A stretch of DNA of 64,000 nt from a bacterium (lineage in GTDB: Bacteria > Actinomycetota > Acidimicrobiia > Acidimicrobiales > Bin134). This document shows, piece by piece, positions 35,591 through 44,579 of this stretch (within the stretch, counting starts at the first letter, position 1; every line of letters begins with the position of its first letter). The notes under the pieces were generated by a model, which saw only the letters and a program-made list of their open reading frames with translations, was not told the origin of the DNA and did not search any database. Made by a program: the position numbers and the translations under genes. The stretch lies in the NCBI GenBank assembly GCA_026708015.1, contig JAPOVT010000041.1:1-64000 (forward strand), in the 5' to 3' direction.

Positions 35591-36360
35591 GCGAAGCCAT
35601 GAACCAGGCCGCGGACCGCGTCATGCGAACGGCGGTGGTTACTGGAGCCAGCGGGGGGATCGGCTCCGCGATCACGCGGCGGCTCGCAGCCGATGGGTTT
35701 GCCGTGATCGCTGGCTACCATCGTGCCGCCGAAAAAGCCGATTCGCTGGTGGCTGGTCTTCCCGGCCAAAGCCACCGAGCTGTGCGGATCGCAGTAGACG
35801 AGCCGCAATCCCTTGCCGAATTGTCCCAATTGCTGGAGAAGTCGCCGGGATCGCTGGACGTTCTGGTCAACTGCGCCGGGGTGACCAGGTCTGTTCCCCA
35901 TGACGATCTCGACTCCCTTGACGACGCCACTATCGACGAGATCTTCACCACCAACTGGCGGGGTCCGTTCGCCGCCATCCGCGCCCTGAGGATGCTCTTG
36001 GACAAGGCCGACAGTGCCGTCGTCGTCAACATCTCCTCAGTGTCTGGCATCACTGGCCAGGGATCCAACGTTGCCTACTGCGCATCGAAAGCCGCCCTCG
36101 ACAGCATGACCAGGTCGTTGGCCCGGGCGCTAGCCCCTTCGGTTCGAGTGGTGTCGGTGTCGCCAGGGTGGGTTCTTGGCGAATATGCCGATCAAGTGCC
36201 TTCTGAGTACCTCGATGCCCAGTGCAGTGGCACACCGCTGGGCCGCCTGGCCACCGCCGATGATGTGGCTTCAGCAGTTAGTGCTGTTGTACGCGATCTG
36301 CCCTTTACCACCGGTGCAATCATCAGCGTTGACGGGGGCCGACCCCTGGGGGTCACATGA
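35587..36360 (+). CDS. Short-chain dehydrogenase/reductase
   Basis: A complete 257-residue classical SDR. The coenzyme motif is [19 protein letters not shown]. It has [13 protein letters not shown], and catalytic Ser-Tyr-Lys in [22 protein letters not shown] (written with its gap, Ser about 136, Tyr about 148, Lys about 152). The C-terminus ends with the family [15 protein letters not shown]. Basic residues after strand 2 (YHRAAEKAD) suggest NADP. It probably oxidises or reduces the polyol substrate together with the HisD-like enzyme. ATGA overlaps on both sides. Confidence 0.92.
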   Translation: MSEAMNQAADRVMRTAVVTGASGGIGSAITRRLAADGFAVIAGYHRAAEKADSLVAGLPGQSHRAVRIAVDEPQSLAELSQLLEKSPGSLDVLVNCAGVTRSVPHDDLDSLDDATIDEIFTTNWRGPFAAIRALRMLLDKADSAVVVNISSVSGITGQGSNVAYCASKAALDSMTRSLARALAPSVRVVSVSPGWVLGEYADQVPSEYLDAQCSGTPLGRLATADDVASAVSAVVRDLPFTTGAIISVDGGRPLGVT

Positions 36361-37484
36361 GTGCTCCCATTGTCATCCGAGCCGAAGACTTCGCCCGTCG
36401 GGTGATTCAGCCATCTGACTTCGTGGCCGACACAGAGGCCTTTGTCGACGTGCGACTGCCCCAATCAGCGGGCAAGGCCAGCTACTCGTTTATCGGGCCG
36501 GGCGTTTCCCAGAACGATGCCCAAACGGTCAATCTCACCGAACTCCATGGATACCAAATAGGCGCGGCGAGCATGGGCCACGGAGTGGTCAATAACCAGC
36601 ATCTCCATTTCACCGCCGAGGTGCTCATCTGTACCCGGGGCCATTGGAAGGTGAACATCGGCGAACACGCCGAGCAGCACTTGGAGATCGGACCCAACAC
36701 AATTTTCTCCGCCCCCAATTGGGTGTTCCGGGGCTTTGAGAACATCGGGAGCGACGACGGCTGGCTATTCACGGTGTTAGGCGGCGACGACACCGGAGGC
36801 ATCATCTGGGCCCCCGACGTTCTTCGCGATGCGGCCCAAACCGGCCTATACCTGCGCCCTGACTATTCGTTGCTGGATGCTGCCAATGGAAAGCCCGCTG
36901 AAGACGTGGTGCTTCCGTTGAATGCTGAGTTGCTTGCCGGGGTGGACACCTACAGCGATGCGGAGCTCGCCGCCCGAACGGTGAGGATGGAGGACCTCCA
37001 GTGGTCAGACAAGGCATTGCTGTCTAGCGTGCTGGGCGACCACACCACCGCTTTGGCACCGGTTATCGGCTACGGCCTGACTGAGGATCGCCGCCATCGA
37101 ACGCCGATCAGCACACCTCACGGCTTCTCGGTGGAATGGCTTCGGGTGGCGCCTGGGTCCAGTACCGGTGTCCACAGCCTCGATCACAGTCAGGTGGTGC
37201 TGGTTGGCGAAGGCCAATGGGAGATTTCCGTCAACCGAGGCAATGACGCAATCAGCGCCAACCCGACCGAAGGCTCGGTGGTGTCGATTCCGGCTTCTGC
37301 CTGGAGGAACCTCAAGAACATCGGCACGGCTGATGCATTCGCGCTGTTGGTCTGCGGCAGCGACCAGCGAGCTGACATCCAATGGGATCCAGAGGTCGTG
37401 GCCGCTGCCGAGGCGCTCGGCTGGGGTCACGACGCCGCTGGCTACTTGGCTCCGCTGGCGCTTCTCGGAAGGCCGCCGCAATGA
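36357..37484 (+). CDS. Bicupin protein
   Basis: A 375-residue protein with two cupin barrels. The first is around residues 75-140 (VVNNQHLHFTAEVLICTRG, HWKVNIGEHAEQHLEIGPN, FSAPNWVFRGFENIG). The second is near 255-340 (PGSSTGVHSLDHSQVVLVGE, VVSIPASAWRNLKNIG). Possible metal His residues occur in both. Bicupins of this shape include dioxygenases, sugar isomerases and epimerases; I cannot choose between them. It overlaps the SDR by four bases and ends 55 bases before the ABC transporter gene. Confidence 0.72.
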   Translation: MSAPIVIRAEDFARRVIQPSDFVADTEAFVDVRLPQSAGKASYSFIGPGVSQNDAQTVNLTELHGYQIGAASMGHGVVNNQHLHFTAEVLICTRGHWKVNIGEHAEQHLEIGPNTIFSAPNWVFRGFENIGSDDGWLFTVLGGDDTGGIIWAPDVLRDAAQTGLYLRPDYSLLDAANGKPAEDVVLPLNAELLAGVDTYSDAELAARTVRMEDLQWSDKALLSSVLGDHTTALAPVIGYGLTEDRRHRTPISTPHGFSVEWLRVAPGSSTGVHSLDHSQVVLVGEGQWEISVNRGNDAISANPTEGSVVSIPASAWRNLKNIGTADAFALLVCGSDQRADIQWDPEVVAAAEALGWGHDAAGYLAPLALLGRPPQ

Positions 37485-37539
37485 GCCGACTCACGATCTA
37501 CCTACGTAGAAAACCAACAACCAAGGAGGGGTAATCCCC

Positions 37540-39045
37540 ATGAGCACACAACAACACAGGTGGTGGCGAGCCTTCGCCGTCTTCCTTGCCTTCGCCTTGA
37601 TTGTCGCGGCCTGTGGCAACGACGATGACGACGCGGACGAGCCAGCGACTCCGGCTGCAACTGAGGCCCCATCTGAGGAGCCTATGGACGACGGACCCAT
37701 GGACGACGCTGAGGAGCCTATGGACGACGGGCCCATGGACGACGCTGAGGAGCCTATGGACGACGGGCCCATGGACGACGGGCCCATGGACGACGCTGAG
37801 GAGCCTATGGACGACGCGCCGGAAGTCATGCTGATCTCCGACGAATGCGCCATCCCGAATCCCGAGAGCAATTTCGAGATCGACATCATGGGCTGGGAGT
37901 TCCCGATCACTACTCAGTACGCCGAAGAGCTGGACGACTGCGAGGAGGGCAACTACTCGTTCAACTATCAGTTCCTCGATTCGCAAGAAGCCCGCAGTGC
38001 TATGACGCAGGACGCGGCCTCCGGTTCGCCCAGTTTCGAGCTATACCAGGGGTCGAACGCCTTCATTAGCGAACTGGCCAACCAAGGCTTTGTGATGCCT
38101 TTGAACGACTTGATCGACAAGTACCGCGACGAGTTCAACCTCGATCAGATCGACAGCGCCTTCTGGGAGATGGCCACGCTGGATGGCAACATCTACTCGG
38201 TGCCCATGGTGTCCAACACCATGCACGTCTTTTATAACGAACCGGCCCTTGCTGAACTCGGCATCGACGTTCCGACCACGTTCGACGAGGCATTCCAGGC
38301 TTGTGCCGACATCCAAGACGCCGGCTATGACATCGGCTTCTTGTACATGCTGTCGGCTGGCTGGGCCTGGCAGATTGAGTTCGACAGCGTTCTTGGATCG
38401 CTCGGTCAGCAGCCGATCGACCCAGTTACCGGTGCGCCCAACTTCAACACCCCCGAGGGTGTGGAGGCCGCTTCGATCTTGAAGAGGATGTGGGAAGACT
38501 GCGCCCCCAACGCTTCCAACTCCTACAGCACCGATGACGTGCAGGCTGCCTTCCAGACCGGCGAAGCCATTCTTGGGCACACTTGGGCTTCTCGGGCCGG
38601 AGCCATGGACGATCCCGAGGCTTCGACAGTGGTGGGCGAAATCCAATTCGCGGCAGCGCTCACACCTGGTACCGGGACAGTGGCCGCACCTGCTTACATC
38701 GACGGATGGATGATCCCAGCCGGCACACCCGAGGAGAACGTCGAGAAGATCTTCTTGGCCATCCTTGCTGCCACCGACCAGGAGAGCCAGGAGGCTGCTG
38801 CTGAATTCGGGCTTGTGACCCGGACCGGCGTAAGCAATCCAAACGGACCCCGCAACGCGGCGGCTGCTGAAGCCAGCCTGGTGAATGGTCGAGGCGTCGA
38901 CCTCACCCACCCCGCGGCCGGCATCGCCCGGGCCAAGCTGGGCGAAGCGCTGGTCAGCATTCTCGACGGCACCCCGGTTGAAGAGGCACTGGCCGCCGCT
39001 GAAGAGGCGTATCTGGCCGAAGCCGAAGAACAGGGCGTGCTCTGA
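37540..39045 (+). CDS. ABC transporter extracellular solute-binding lipoprotein (family 1, sugar type)
   Basis: A 501-residue lipoprotein. The signal is MSTQQHRWWRAFAVFLAFAL followed by lipobox VAAC with Cys25. Residues about 45-93 form a repetitive acidic linker of EEPMDDGPMDDA units. The binding domain is of the maltose-binding type (IYSVPMVSNTMHVFYNEPAL, AWQIEFDSVLGSLGQQP, FQTGEAILGHTWASRAG). It captures the substrate for the permeases at 39168 and 40041. A strong AAGGAGG precedes ATG 37540. The linker probably holds the domain away from the membrane in the cell wall. Confidence 0.93.
   Translation: MSTQQHRWWRAFAVFLAFALIVAACGNDDDDADEPATPAATEAPSEEPMDDGPMDDAEEPMDDGPMDDAEEPMDDGPMDDGPMDDAEEPMDDAPEVMLISDECAIPNPESNFEIDIMGWEFPITTQYAEELDDCEEGNYSFNYQFLDSQEARSAMTQDAASGSPSFELYQGSNAFISELANQGFVMPLNDLIDKYRDEFNLDQIDSAFWEMATLDGNIYSVPMVSNTMHVFYNEPALAELGIDVPTTFDEAFQACADIQDAGYDIGFLYMLSAGWAWQIEFDSVLGSLGQQPIDPVTGAPNFNTPEGVEAASILKRMWEDCAPNASNSYSTDDVQAAFQTGEAILGHTWASRAGAMDDPEASTVVGEIQFAAALTPGTGTVAAPAYIDGWMIPAGTPEENVEKIFLAILAATDQESQEAAAEFGLVTRTGVSNPNGPRNAAAAEASLVNGRGVDLTHPAAGIARAKLGEALVSILDGTPVEEALAAAEEAYLAEAEEQGVL
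37675..37817. repeat. Tandem repeat encoding the EEPMDDGPMDDA linker
   Basis: Units of 36 bp start at 37675 and 37711, a 51-bp unit with an added GPMDD starts at 37747, and a partial unit follows at 37798. All steps are multiples of three, so copy number changes keep the frame. Confidence 0.93.
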
Positions 39046-39055
39046 TCCAAGCGAG

Positions 39056-39121
39056 GCTGTCGGAACCGACAGCGTAGAATCCCCCTCCGGCGGGGCGGTG
39101 GCCTTAGGGCCCCGCCCCGCC
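39056..39121 (+). terminator. Two hairpins between the binding-protein and permease genes
   Basis: GCTGTCGG (39056-39063) and CCGACAGC (39066-39073) form a perfect 8-bp hairpin with a 2-base loop. GGCGGGGCGG (39089-39098) and CCGCCCCGCC (39112-39121) form a perfect 10-bp stem with a 13-base loop. No T-run follows. Such stems often act as partial terminator or RNA-stabilising element, giving more binding protein than permease. Confidence 0.7.
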
Positions 39122-39167
39122 TGGGGATTGGGGATTTGCCGCCAAGCCGGCCAAGAGCAGGGGGAAG

Positions 39168-40034
39168 ATGAACAGACGCACCTTCTGGGGATTCACGATA
39201 CCCAGCGTGGTCGTGATGCTGGCCTTGATGGTTTTTCCACTGGTCACCACGGTGTGGTTGGGCTTCCAGAAGCTGCTGCTGCGCGACCTGAACAACCCTG
39301 AGTGGGTCGGATTCGACAACTATTCCGATGTCCTGACCGATCCCGAGTTCTGGGCCGCGTTCCGGTTCACGATGGTGTTCGTAGCCATCGTTGTGCCGGT
39401 CACGATGGTGATGGGTTTGGGCGTCGCCCTGCTGCTCGACCGAGTTGGGCGGGGGCGCAGCCTGTACATGGCGGCTCTGCTCCTCCCGTTCATCGTGACC
39501 CCGGTGGTGGGCTCTCTGGTCTACAAGGACCTGTTCGAGCGGGGCGGGCTGCTTTCGTGGCTCTGGGAGGTGATCACCGACGATCCCTTTGCGGTCAACG
39601 CCGGGAACGTGAAGTGGCTCATCATCATCCAATCGATCTGGTACATCATGCCGTTCGCCATGATCACGTTCTTTGCCGGTCTCCAAACACTTCCCCAGGA
39701 GCGGGTGGAGGCAGCGGCCATCGACGGGGCCAATTTCCTGCGGAACTTGTGGCATGTGATCTTGCCCCACCTCAAGGTGCTCATCTTGTTCGTGGGATTG
39801 ATCTCGATCATGGACGCCTACCGGGTGTACGACCAGGTGTTCGTGTGGACCGGGACCAGGTTCACCGACGCCCACACCTTGTCGGTCTACAACGTGCGGG
39901 TGGCCACCGCCTTCGATATCGGGAGGCTGGGCAAGGGCAACGCCATCGCGGTTCTCAACGTGATCGGCATCTTTGTGGTACTCATCCCGTTCTTGTGGCG
40001 CAGCTACAAGGACCAGATAGCGGAGAGGACCTGA
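39168..40034 (+). CDS. ABC sugar transporter permease, MalF/UgpA type
   Basis: A 288-residue inner-membrane protein with six hydrophobic segments, starting FWGFTIPSVVVMLALMVFPL. The EAA loop that contacts the ATPase reads EAAAIDGANFLRNLWHVILP near residue 185. It pairs with the second permease, seven bases downstream, and with the ATPase at 42223. ATG 39168 follows GGGGGAAG-type sequence. Two hairpins separate it from the binding-protein gene. Confidence 0.93.
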   Translation: MNRRTFWGFTIPSVVVMLALMVFPLVTTVWLGFQKLLLRDLNNPEWVGFDNYSDVLTDPEFWAAFRFTMVFVAIVVPVTMVMGLGVALLLDRVGRGRSLYMAALLLPFIVTPVVGSLVYKDLFERGGLLSWLWEVITDDPFAVNAGNVKWLIIIQSIWYIMPFAMITFFAGLQTLPQERVEAAAIDGANFLRNLWHVILPHLKVLILFVGLISIMDAYRVYDQVFVWTGTRFTDAHTLSVYNVRVATAFDIGRLGKGNAIAVLNVIGIFVVLIPFLWRSYKDQIAERT

Positions 40035-40040
40035 TCGCCC

Positions 40041-41117
40041 GTGCGCCGTTCCAGCACCCTCTCCCGTATCGGGCTCCACGCCACCATGCTGGTGCTGGTG
40101 GTCTGGAGCATCCTGCCGTTCATTTGGACGTTCCAGACCTCCATAAAGTTCACCCGCGATGTGGCCGCCAAAGAGCCCGTGCTGTGGGGCTATGAGACCA
40201 CTGCCAACGCCTATAGGGCCTTTTGGCTGGACGAAGACGACATCAACATGTGGAGCGTTTTGGTCTACATCCTGGTGGTGGCAGTGATTTGCCTCATCTT
40301 GGGTCAGATCGGCCGCCGGGTTCGACACAGTTGGCCGTGGTTCACCGCAGCGGTTGGAGTGATATTCGTTGCCTTGTGGCGGTTCCCGAAGGTCTGGGAG
40401 GTCAACGACGAGTACGACTTCTTGATCAACAGCATCGTGGTCACCGTTCTCACCATGCTGATCTCGTTGTCCATTGGGTTGTTGGCCGGCTACGGGCTTG
40501 CTCGGTACACCGGCATTTCTGGAGCGGTCATCCTGATCGTGGCCCTGGGCTTCCGGGCGTTGCCCCGTACCGCGTTCGTCCTTCCGTATTTCTTCGGGGC
40601 CAAGGAAATCGACGACTGGCTGAACAGCAGCGGCGTGGGTTCATGGGATTTCCCCCTCATTGACTTTCCCGGTATCGACACCCTCCAAATCCTCGATACC
40701 CGCCTTGCCATCGTCTTGGCGTTGGTGGCGGTCAACCAGCCCTTCACCATCTGGATGTTCCGCAGCTTCTTCATGGAGGTGCCGAAGGAGATCGAGGAGG
40801 CGGCCATGATGGACGGGGCCACCCGGCTCCAGGCGTTCCGAAGAGTGATCATCCCCATGATGTGGCCCGCCATCATCGCCACCGGCCTGTTCACCATGCT
40901 TTTGGCCTACAACGAATACCTGTTTGTGCGGGTGCTGGCCCCGACGGAGTGGACCTTGCCAGTGGCAATCGTGTCGCTCACCGGGGGAGAGAGTTCCAGA
41001 ACGATCACCGAGGCGGCCGCGGCGTCGGTGTCGATCACACTGCCCATTGTGGTGGTCATCATCTTGTTCCAGAAGCATCTCGTGAAAGGACTCGGCGCAG
41101 GCGCCGTGAAGGGTTGA
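40041..41117 (+). CDS. ABC sugar transporter permease, MalG/UgpE type, with N-terminal insertion
   Basis: A permease of 358 residues, about 70-80 longer than usual. After the first membrane segment and ETTANAYRAF there is an unusual stretch with two extra hydrophobic segments (SVLVYILVVAVICLILGQIG and WFTAAVGVIFVALW), before the normal domain resumes at INSIVVTVLTMLISLSIGLL. The EAA motif EEAAMMDGATRLQAFRRVII is near residue 253, and the end is the usual FQKHLVKGLGAGAVKG. GTG 40041 is taken as the start. It overlaps the next gene by one base (TGATG). Confidence 0.92.
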   Translation: MRRSSTLSRIGLHATMLVLVVWSILPFIWTFQTSIKFTRDVAAKEPVLWGYETTANAYRAFWLDEDDINMWSVLVYILVVAVICLILGQIGRRVRHSWPWFTAAVGVIFVALWRFPKVWEVNDEYDFLINSIVVTVLTMLISLSIGLLAGYGLARYTGISGAVILIVALGFRALPRTAFVLPYFFGAKEIDDWLNSSGVGSWDFPLIDFPGIDTLQILDTRLAIVLALVAVNQPFTIWMFRSFFMEVPKEIEEAAMMDGATRLQAFRRVIIPMMWPAIIATGLFTMLLAYNEYLFVRVLAPTEWTLPVAIVSLTGGESSRTITEAAAASVSITLPIVVVIILFQKHLVKGLGAGAVKG

Positions 41118-42220
41118 TGCCAGAGGTCTTCCAGCAAGCCAAGCGGGTGGTGCTCGACTACTACGACGCGCTCGACTCGGCCCGCGAGGGCGAGATTGCC
41201 GAGGTGCTCAGCAAACACACCGCAGAGGGCTATAGCTGGCGGGGGATGCATCCGTTTCACGAGATGGCCGGTGCCGACGAAGTTGCCGAGCAGTTCCATG
41301 TGCCATTGCGCCGGTCGTTGGCCCCCATACAGCGCCGCCCCGATGTGTTTCTTGCCGGGGCCAACACCCGAGATCAGCTGGGGGATATCTGGGTGTGCCA
41401 GATGGGGCACCTTTTGGGGCTGTTCGACCAGCCGTGGCTGGATATTCCGCCCACTCGAAAGATGTGCTTCATCCGCTATGCCGAGTTCCACCGGATTGAA
41501 GACGGTCTGATCCAAGAGACAGCGTTCTTCACCGACGTCATCAGCGTGATGCGACAGGCAGGCCACTATCCGCTTCCGCCCCAGACCGGCTCATCGCACA
41601 TCTATCCCGGCCCTCGCACTCATGACGGGTTGCTTTATGACGCCCAGGACTCCGCCGAGGGCGTGACCACCATGGCGCTGGTTGACAGGATGATCGACGA
41701 CCTCATATGGGCCAATGACGTGGGGAATACCCAGGGAGAGAACATCATGCCCCGGTCGGTGTTGGCCGAATCCTGGCACGAGGACATGATCTGGTCGGGT
41801 TCGGAGGGTATCGGCGCGGCCTACACCATCGACCGCTATCAGCAGCAGCATCAGCACCCGTTCCGAGTCAACCTCTCGGCCAAGATCTTCAATGGGCATG
41901 TGGCCCGGTTCGCCGAGGGCAATTACGCGTGCTTCTTCGGCTGGCCCAACCTCACCGTCACCGCTGATGGCGGATTCATGGGCTTGCCGGGCTCGGGTGT
42001 TCCAGCTGACATGCGGGTGGTAGACGTTTACCGCCGCGACGGCGACAAGCTGGCCGAGAACTGGGTGTTCATCGACTTGGCCAACTGGCTCAATATGCAG
42101 GGGCTTGATGTCCTCGCTCGCATGCGCCAGCTCCTGGGCATCGAGGAAATTCACAACGAAGACGCAGAAGCACTCGCGTGGGTCCGGCCAGAAACGCCGG
42201 ACCAGAGTGGAGGGGAGTGA
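41117..42220 (+). CDS. Two-domain SnoaL-like (NTF2-fold) protein
   Basis: A 367-residue protein with two SnoaL-type halves. The first has RVVLDYYDALDSAREGEIA, YSWRGMHPFHEMAGADEVAE and the bulky MCFIRYAEFHRIEDG. The second, from about residue 200, has ESWHEDMIWSGSEGIGAAYT, GNYACFFGWPNLTVT and the closing ENWVFIDLANWLNMQGLDVL. That closing motif is also in the 44580 protein, so the two are paralogues. ATG 41117 overlaps the permease stop. It is placed between permease and ATPase genes, so it is surely part of the operon. Enzyme activity unknown. Confidence 0.78.
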   Translation: MPEVFQQAKRVVLDYYDALDSAREGEIAEVLSKHTAEGYSWRGMHPFHEMAGADEVAEQFHVPLRRSLAPIQRRPDVFLAGANTRDQLGDIWVCQMGHLLGLFDQPWLDIPPTRKMCFIRYAEFHRIEDGLIQETAFFTDVISVMRQAGHYPLPPQTGSSHIYPGPRTHDGLLYDAQDSAEGVTTMALVDRMIDDLIWANDVGNTQGENIMPRSVLAESWHEDMIWSGSEGIGAAYTIDRYQQQHQHPFRVNLSAKIFNGHVARFAEGNYACFFGWPNLTVTADGGFMGLPGSGVPADMRVVDVYRRDGDKLAENWVFIDLANWLNMQGLDVLARMRQLLGIEEIHNEDAEALAWVRPETPDQSGGE

Positions 42221-42222
42221 AG

Positions 42223-43395
42223 ATGTCAACGGTTACATTGGACAAGCTCACCAAGGTCTACCCCAATGGGTTTCAGGCCATAACCGAGCTGAGCTTGACC
42301 CTGGAAGACGGCGAGTTCCTCGTTCTGGTGGGTCCGTCGGGATGTGGCAAGTCGACGGCACTGCGGATGATAGCGGGCTTGGAAGACATCAGTTCGGGCG
42401 ACTTATACGTAGGAGAGCGCCGGCTCAATGACGTGCAGCCCAAAGACCGGGATATCGCCATGGTGTTCCAGAGCTATGCCCTCTATCCGCAGATGACGGT
42501 GGCGGAGAACATCGGCTTTCCCCTCAAGCTCCGCAAGATCGGCAAGAGGGATCGCCACGAGCAGGTCTACCAGGCTGCTGAAATCCTCGAGCTCACCGAG
42601 CAGCTCGAAAAGAAGCCGGCACAGTTGTCGGGCGGGCAGCGCCAGCGGGTGGCCATGGGTCGAGCCATTGTGCGGCGTCCCGCGCTGTTCCTCATGGACG
42701 AGCCGCTGTCGAACCTCGACGCCAAGCTGCGGGTCCAGATGCGGGCCGACATCGCCGGCATACAGCGAGAGCTGGGGGTCACTACTTTCTACGTCACCCA
42801 CGACCAAGTCGAAGCCATGACCATGGGTGACCGGGTGGCGGTCATAAAGGACGGAATCCTTCAGCAGGCCGCTGCTCCCGAGGCGCTCTACGAGAACCCC
42901 GACAACGTGTTCGTGGCCGCCTTCATCGGCTCTCCCTCGATGAACCTCTACGAAACGACGCTGAACGAAGCCGACGGCGGCTACCTCCTGCGTCTCGGTG
43001 ACCAGGCCCTCGCAGTGCCCGACCGCGTTGTAACGGCGCGGCCTGCTCTACGGGACTACTTGGATCAGCCCCTAGTTGTTGGCTTCCGCCCCGAAGACCT
43101 TGAGGACGCCGCGGTCGTCCCCGACCATCCCGACGACCAAAGACTTGATACGGAGATCGCGGTTCGGGAAGCCCTGGGCGCTGAGACCCTGGTTCACTTT
43201 GCCATCGCCGCGCCGAGCGTGGACAGCGGAGACCCCGATGCCCTCGATGAGCTCGGCGATGAGGAATCCAGCCGGTGTACGGCCCGGTTCAGCGCGGCTA
43301 CCCGGGCTCGGGTGGGCGACCGCGTGCGGGTGAACGTATCCACCGAGCGTCTCCACTTCTTCGACCGCAAGACGCATCTGGCCATTCGATCCTGA
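42223..43395 (+). CDS. ABC transporter ATPase, MalK/UgpC type
   Basis: A 390-residue ATPase. Walker A is GPSGCGKSTALRM, the Q-loop VFQSYALYPQMTV, the signature LSGGQRQRVAMGRAI, Walker B LFLMDEPLSNLDAKL and the H-loop FYVTHDQVEAM. A C-terminal MOBE/TOBE-type domain begins near residue 235. It energises the two permeases at 39168 and 40041, forming a complete carbohydrate-type importer. ATG 42223 follows GGAGGGGAGTG; the frame's earlier codons overlap the previous gene. Confidence 0.95.
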   Translation: MSTVTLDKLTKVYPNGFQAITELSLTLEDGEFLVLVGPSGCGKSTALRMIAGLEDISSGDLYVGERRLNDVQPKDRDIAMVFQSYALYPQMTVAENIGFPLKLRKIGKRDRHEQVYQAAEILELTEQLEKKPAQLSGGQRQRVAMGRAIVRRPALFLMDEPLSNLDAKLRVQMRADIAGIQRELGVTTFYVTHDQVEAMTMGDRVAVIKDGILQQAAAPEALYENPDNVFVAAFIGSPSMNLYETTLNEADGGYLLRLGDQALAVPDRVVTARPALRDYLDQPLVVGFRPEDLEDAAVVPDHPDDQRLDTEIAVREALGAETLVHFAIAAPSVDSGDPDALDELGDEESSRCTARFSAATRARVGDRVRVNVSTERLHFFDRKTHLAIRS

Positions 43396-43408
43396 AGGCA
43401 AACAAGCC

Positions 43409-44551
43409 ATGAGCGCCAGCGCCGATCGCATTCTCACCACCCATGTGGGCAGCCTGCCCCGATCGCAGGCAGTCACCTCGGGCGTGTTTGCGATTGAGAG
43501 GGAGGAGTCCATCGATCGTGTGGAACACGACCGGGTGGTGGCCGAGGCGGTAAAGGTGGTCGTTGCCCGGCAGGTTGCTGCCGGGGTGGATGTTGTGAGC
43601 GACGGCGAAATGAGCAAGCTCAGCTACGCCACGTACATCAAGTACCGCGTCTCCGGCTTTGAGGGGGACAGCCCCCGACGGGCACCCGCCGACCTTGAGG
43701 AATTCCCGACCTTCCTAGAGCGCCAGGCCGCTACCGGGGGTACGCCGACTTACCTGCGTCCTCAGTGCGTCGGCCCCGTTGAGGTCATGGACATGGAACC
43801 GTGCAAAACGGACATTGCCAACTTCAGAGCCGCCTTGGACCAGCATGATGCGGTAGGTGCTTTCATCAACGCGGCATCTCCGGGCGTTATTGCCCTCTTT
43901 CAGCCCGATGCGTACTACGGCGACCACGAGGCTTACCTCTATGCACTGGCGGAGGCGATGAGGCCCGAATACGAGGCCATTGTCGACGCCGGCTTCCTGC
44001 TGCAACTGGATTCCCCCGATCTCGGTCTAGGCCGGCACATGATGTTCAAGGGCCGACCCGACGAGGAGTACGAGCGGCTGGCCAGCATCCACGTCGAGGC
44101 CTTGAACCATGCGGTGCGAAACATCGACGCCAGCCAGCTGCGGCTCCATGTCTGCTGGGGCAACTATGAGGGGCCCCACACTCACGATGCCCCCATGTCC
44201 CAAGTGTTGCCGATAGCGCTCAAGGCCAAACCCCAGGCGCTGCTATTCGAGTCGGCCAATCCGCGACATGGCCATGAGTGGACTACCTTCGCCGAGGCCG
44301 ACATCCCCGACGACAAGGTGCTGGTGCCCGGTGTCATCGACACCACGACCCACTTTGTCGAGCACCCTGAGCTCATTGCCCAGCGCATTGAGCGGTTTGC
44401 GGGAATTGTGGGCCGCGATCGAGTGATGGCCAGCACAGACTGTGGGTTCTCCTCGTTCGCCGGTTATGAGGGAATCGATCCTGAAATCGCCTACGCCAAG
44501 CTCGAATCGCTGGCCCAGGGAGCGGCCTTGGCGTCTGAGCGTCTCTGGTGA
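43409..44551 (+). CDS. MetE C-terminal-domain-type protein (cobalamin-independent methionine synthase family)
   Basis: A 380-residue protein equal to the catalytic domain of MetE without its N-terminal domain. TTHVGSLPRSQAV is at the start, GVDVVSDGEMSKL follows, and the zinc ligands are in RLHVCWGNYEGPHTHD (HxC), a Glu in LLFESANPRHGHE, and Cys in ASTDCGFSS. Stand-alone members include methyltransferases and other thiol transferases, such as epoxyalkane:coenzyme M transferase, rather than full methionine synthase. In this catabolic operon a thiol- or methyl-transfer step on the imported substrate is a reasonable guess. Confidence 0.88.
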   Translation: MSASADRILTTHVGSLPRSQAVTSGVFAIEREESIDRVEHDRVVAEAVKVVVARQVAAGVDVVSDGEMSKLSYATYIKYRVSGFEGDSPRRAPADLEEFPTFLERQAATGGTPTYLRPQCVGPVEVMDMEPCKTDIANFRAALDQHDAVGAFINAASPGVIALFQPDAYYGDHEAYLYALAEAMRPEYEAIVDAGFLLQLDSPDLGLGRHMMFKGRPDEEYERLASIHVEALNHAVRNIDASQLRLHVCWGNYEGPHTHDAPMSQVLPIALKAKPQALLFESANPRHGHEWTTFAEADIPDDKVLVPGVIDTTTHFVEHPELIAQRIERFAGIVGRDRVMASTDCGFSSFAGYEGIDPEIAYAKLESLAQGAALASERLW

Positions 44552-44579
44552 GCTGATGTCTGGAGACAAGGAGCACCGG

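Noticed and set aside
37675..37817. CRISPR array in the repeat of the binding-protein gene
   Set aside because: The repeats are contiguous coding units without spacers and stay in frame.
38694..40328. Minus-strand 544-codon frame over the ABC permease genes
   Set aside because: It is rich in His, Gln and Arg and spans three genes with clear families on the other strand, so it is a shadow frame.
40862..42220. Longer start (452 residues) for the second SnoaL-like protein
   Set aside because: The extra part lies inside the permease gene; ATG 41117 gives TGATG coupling and the family-like N-terminus.
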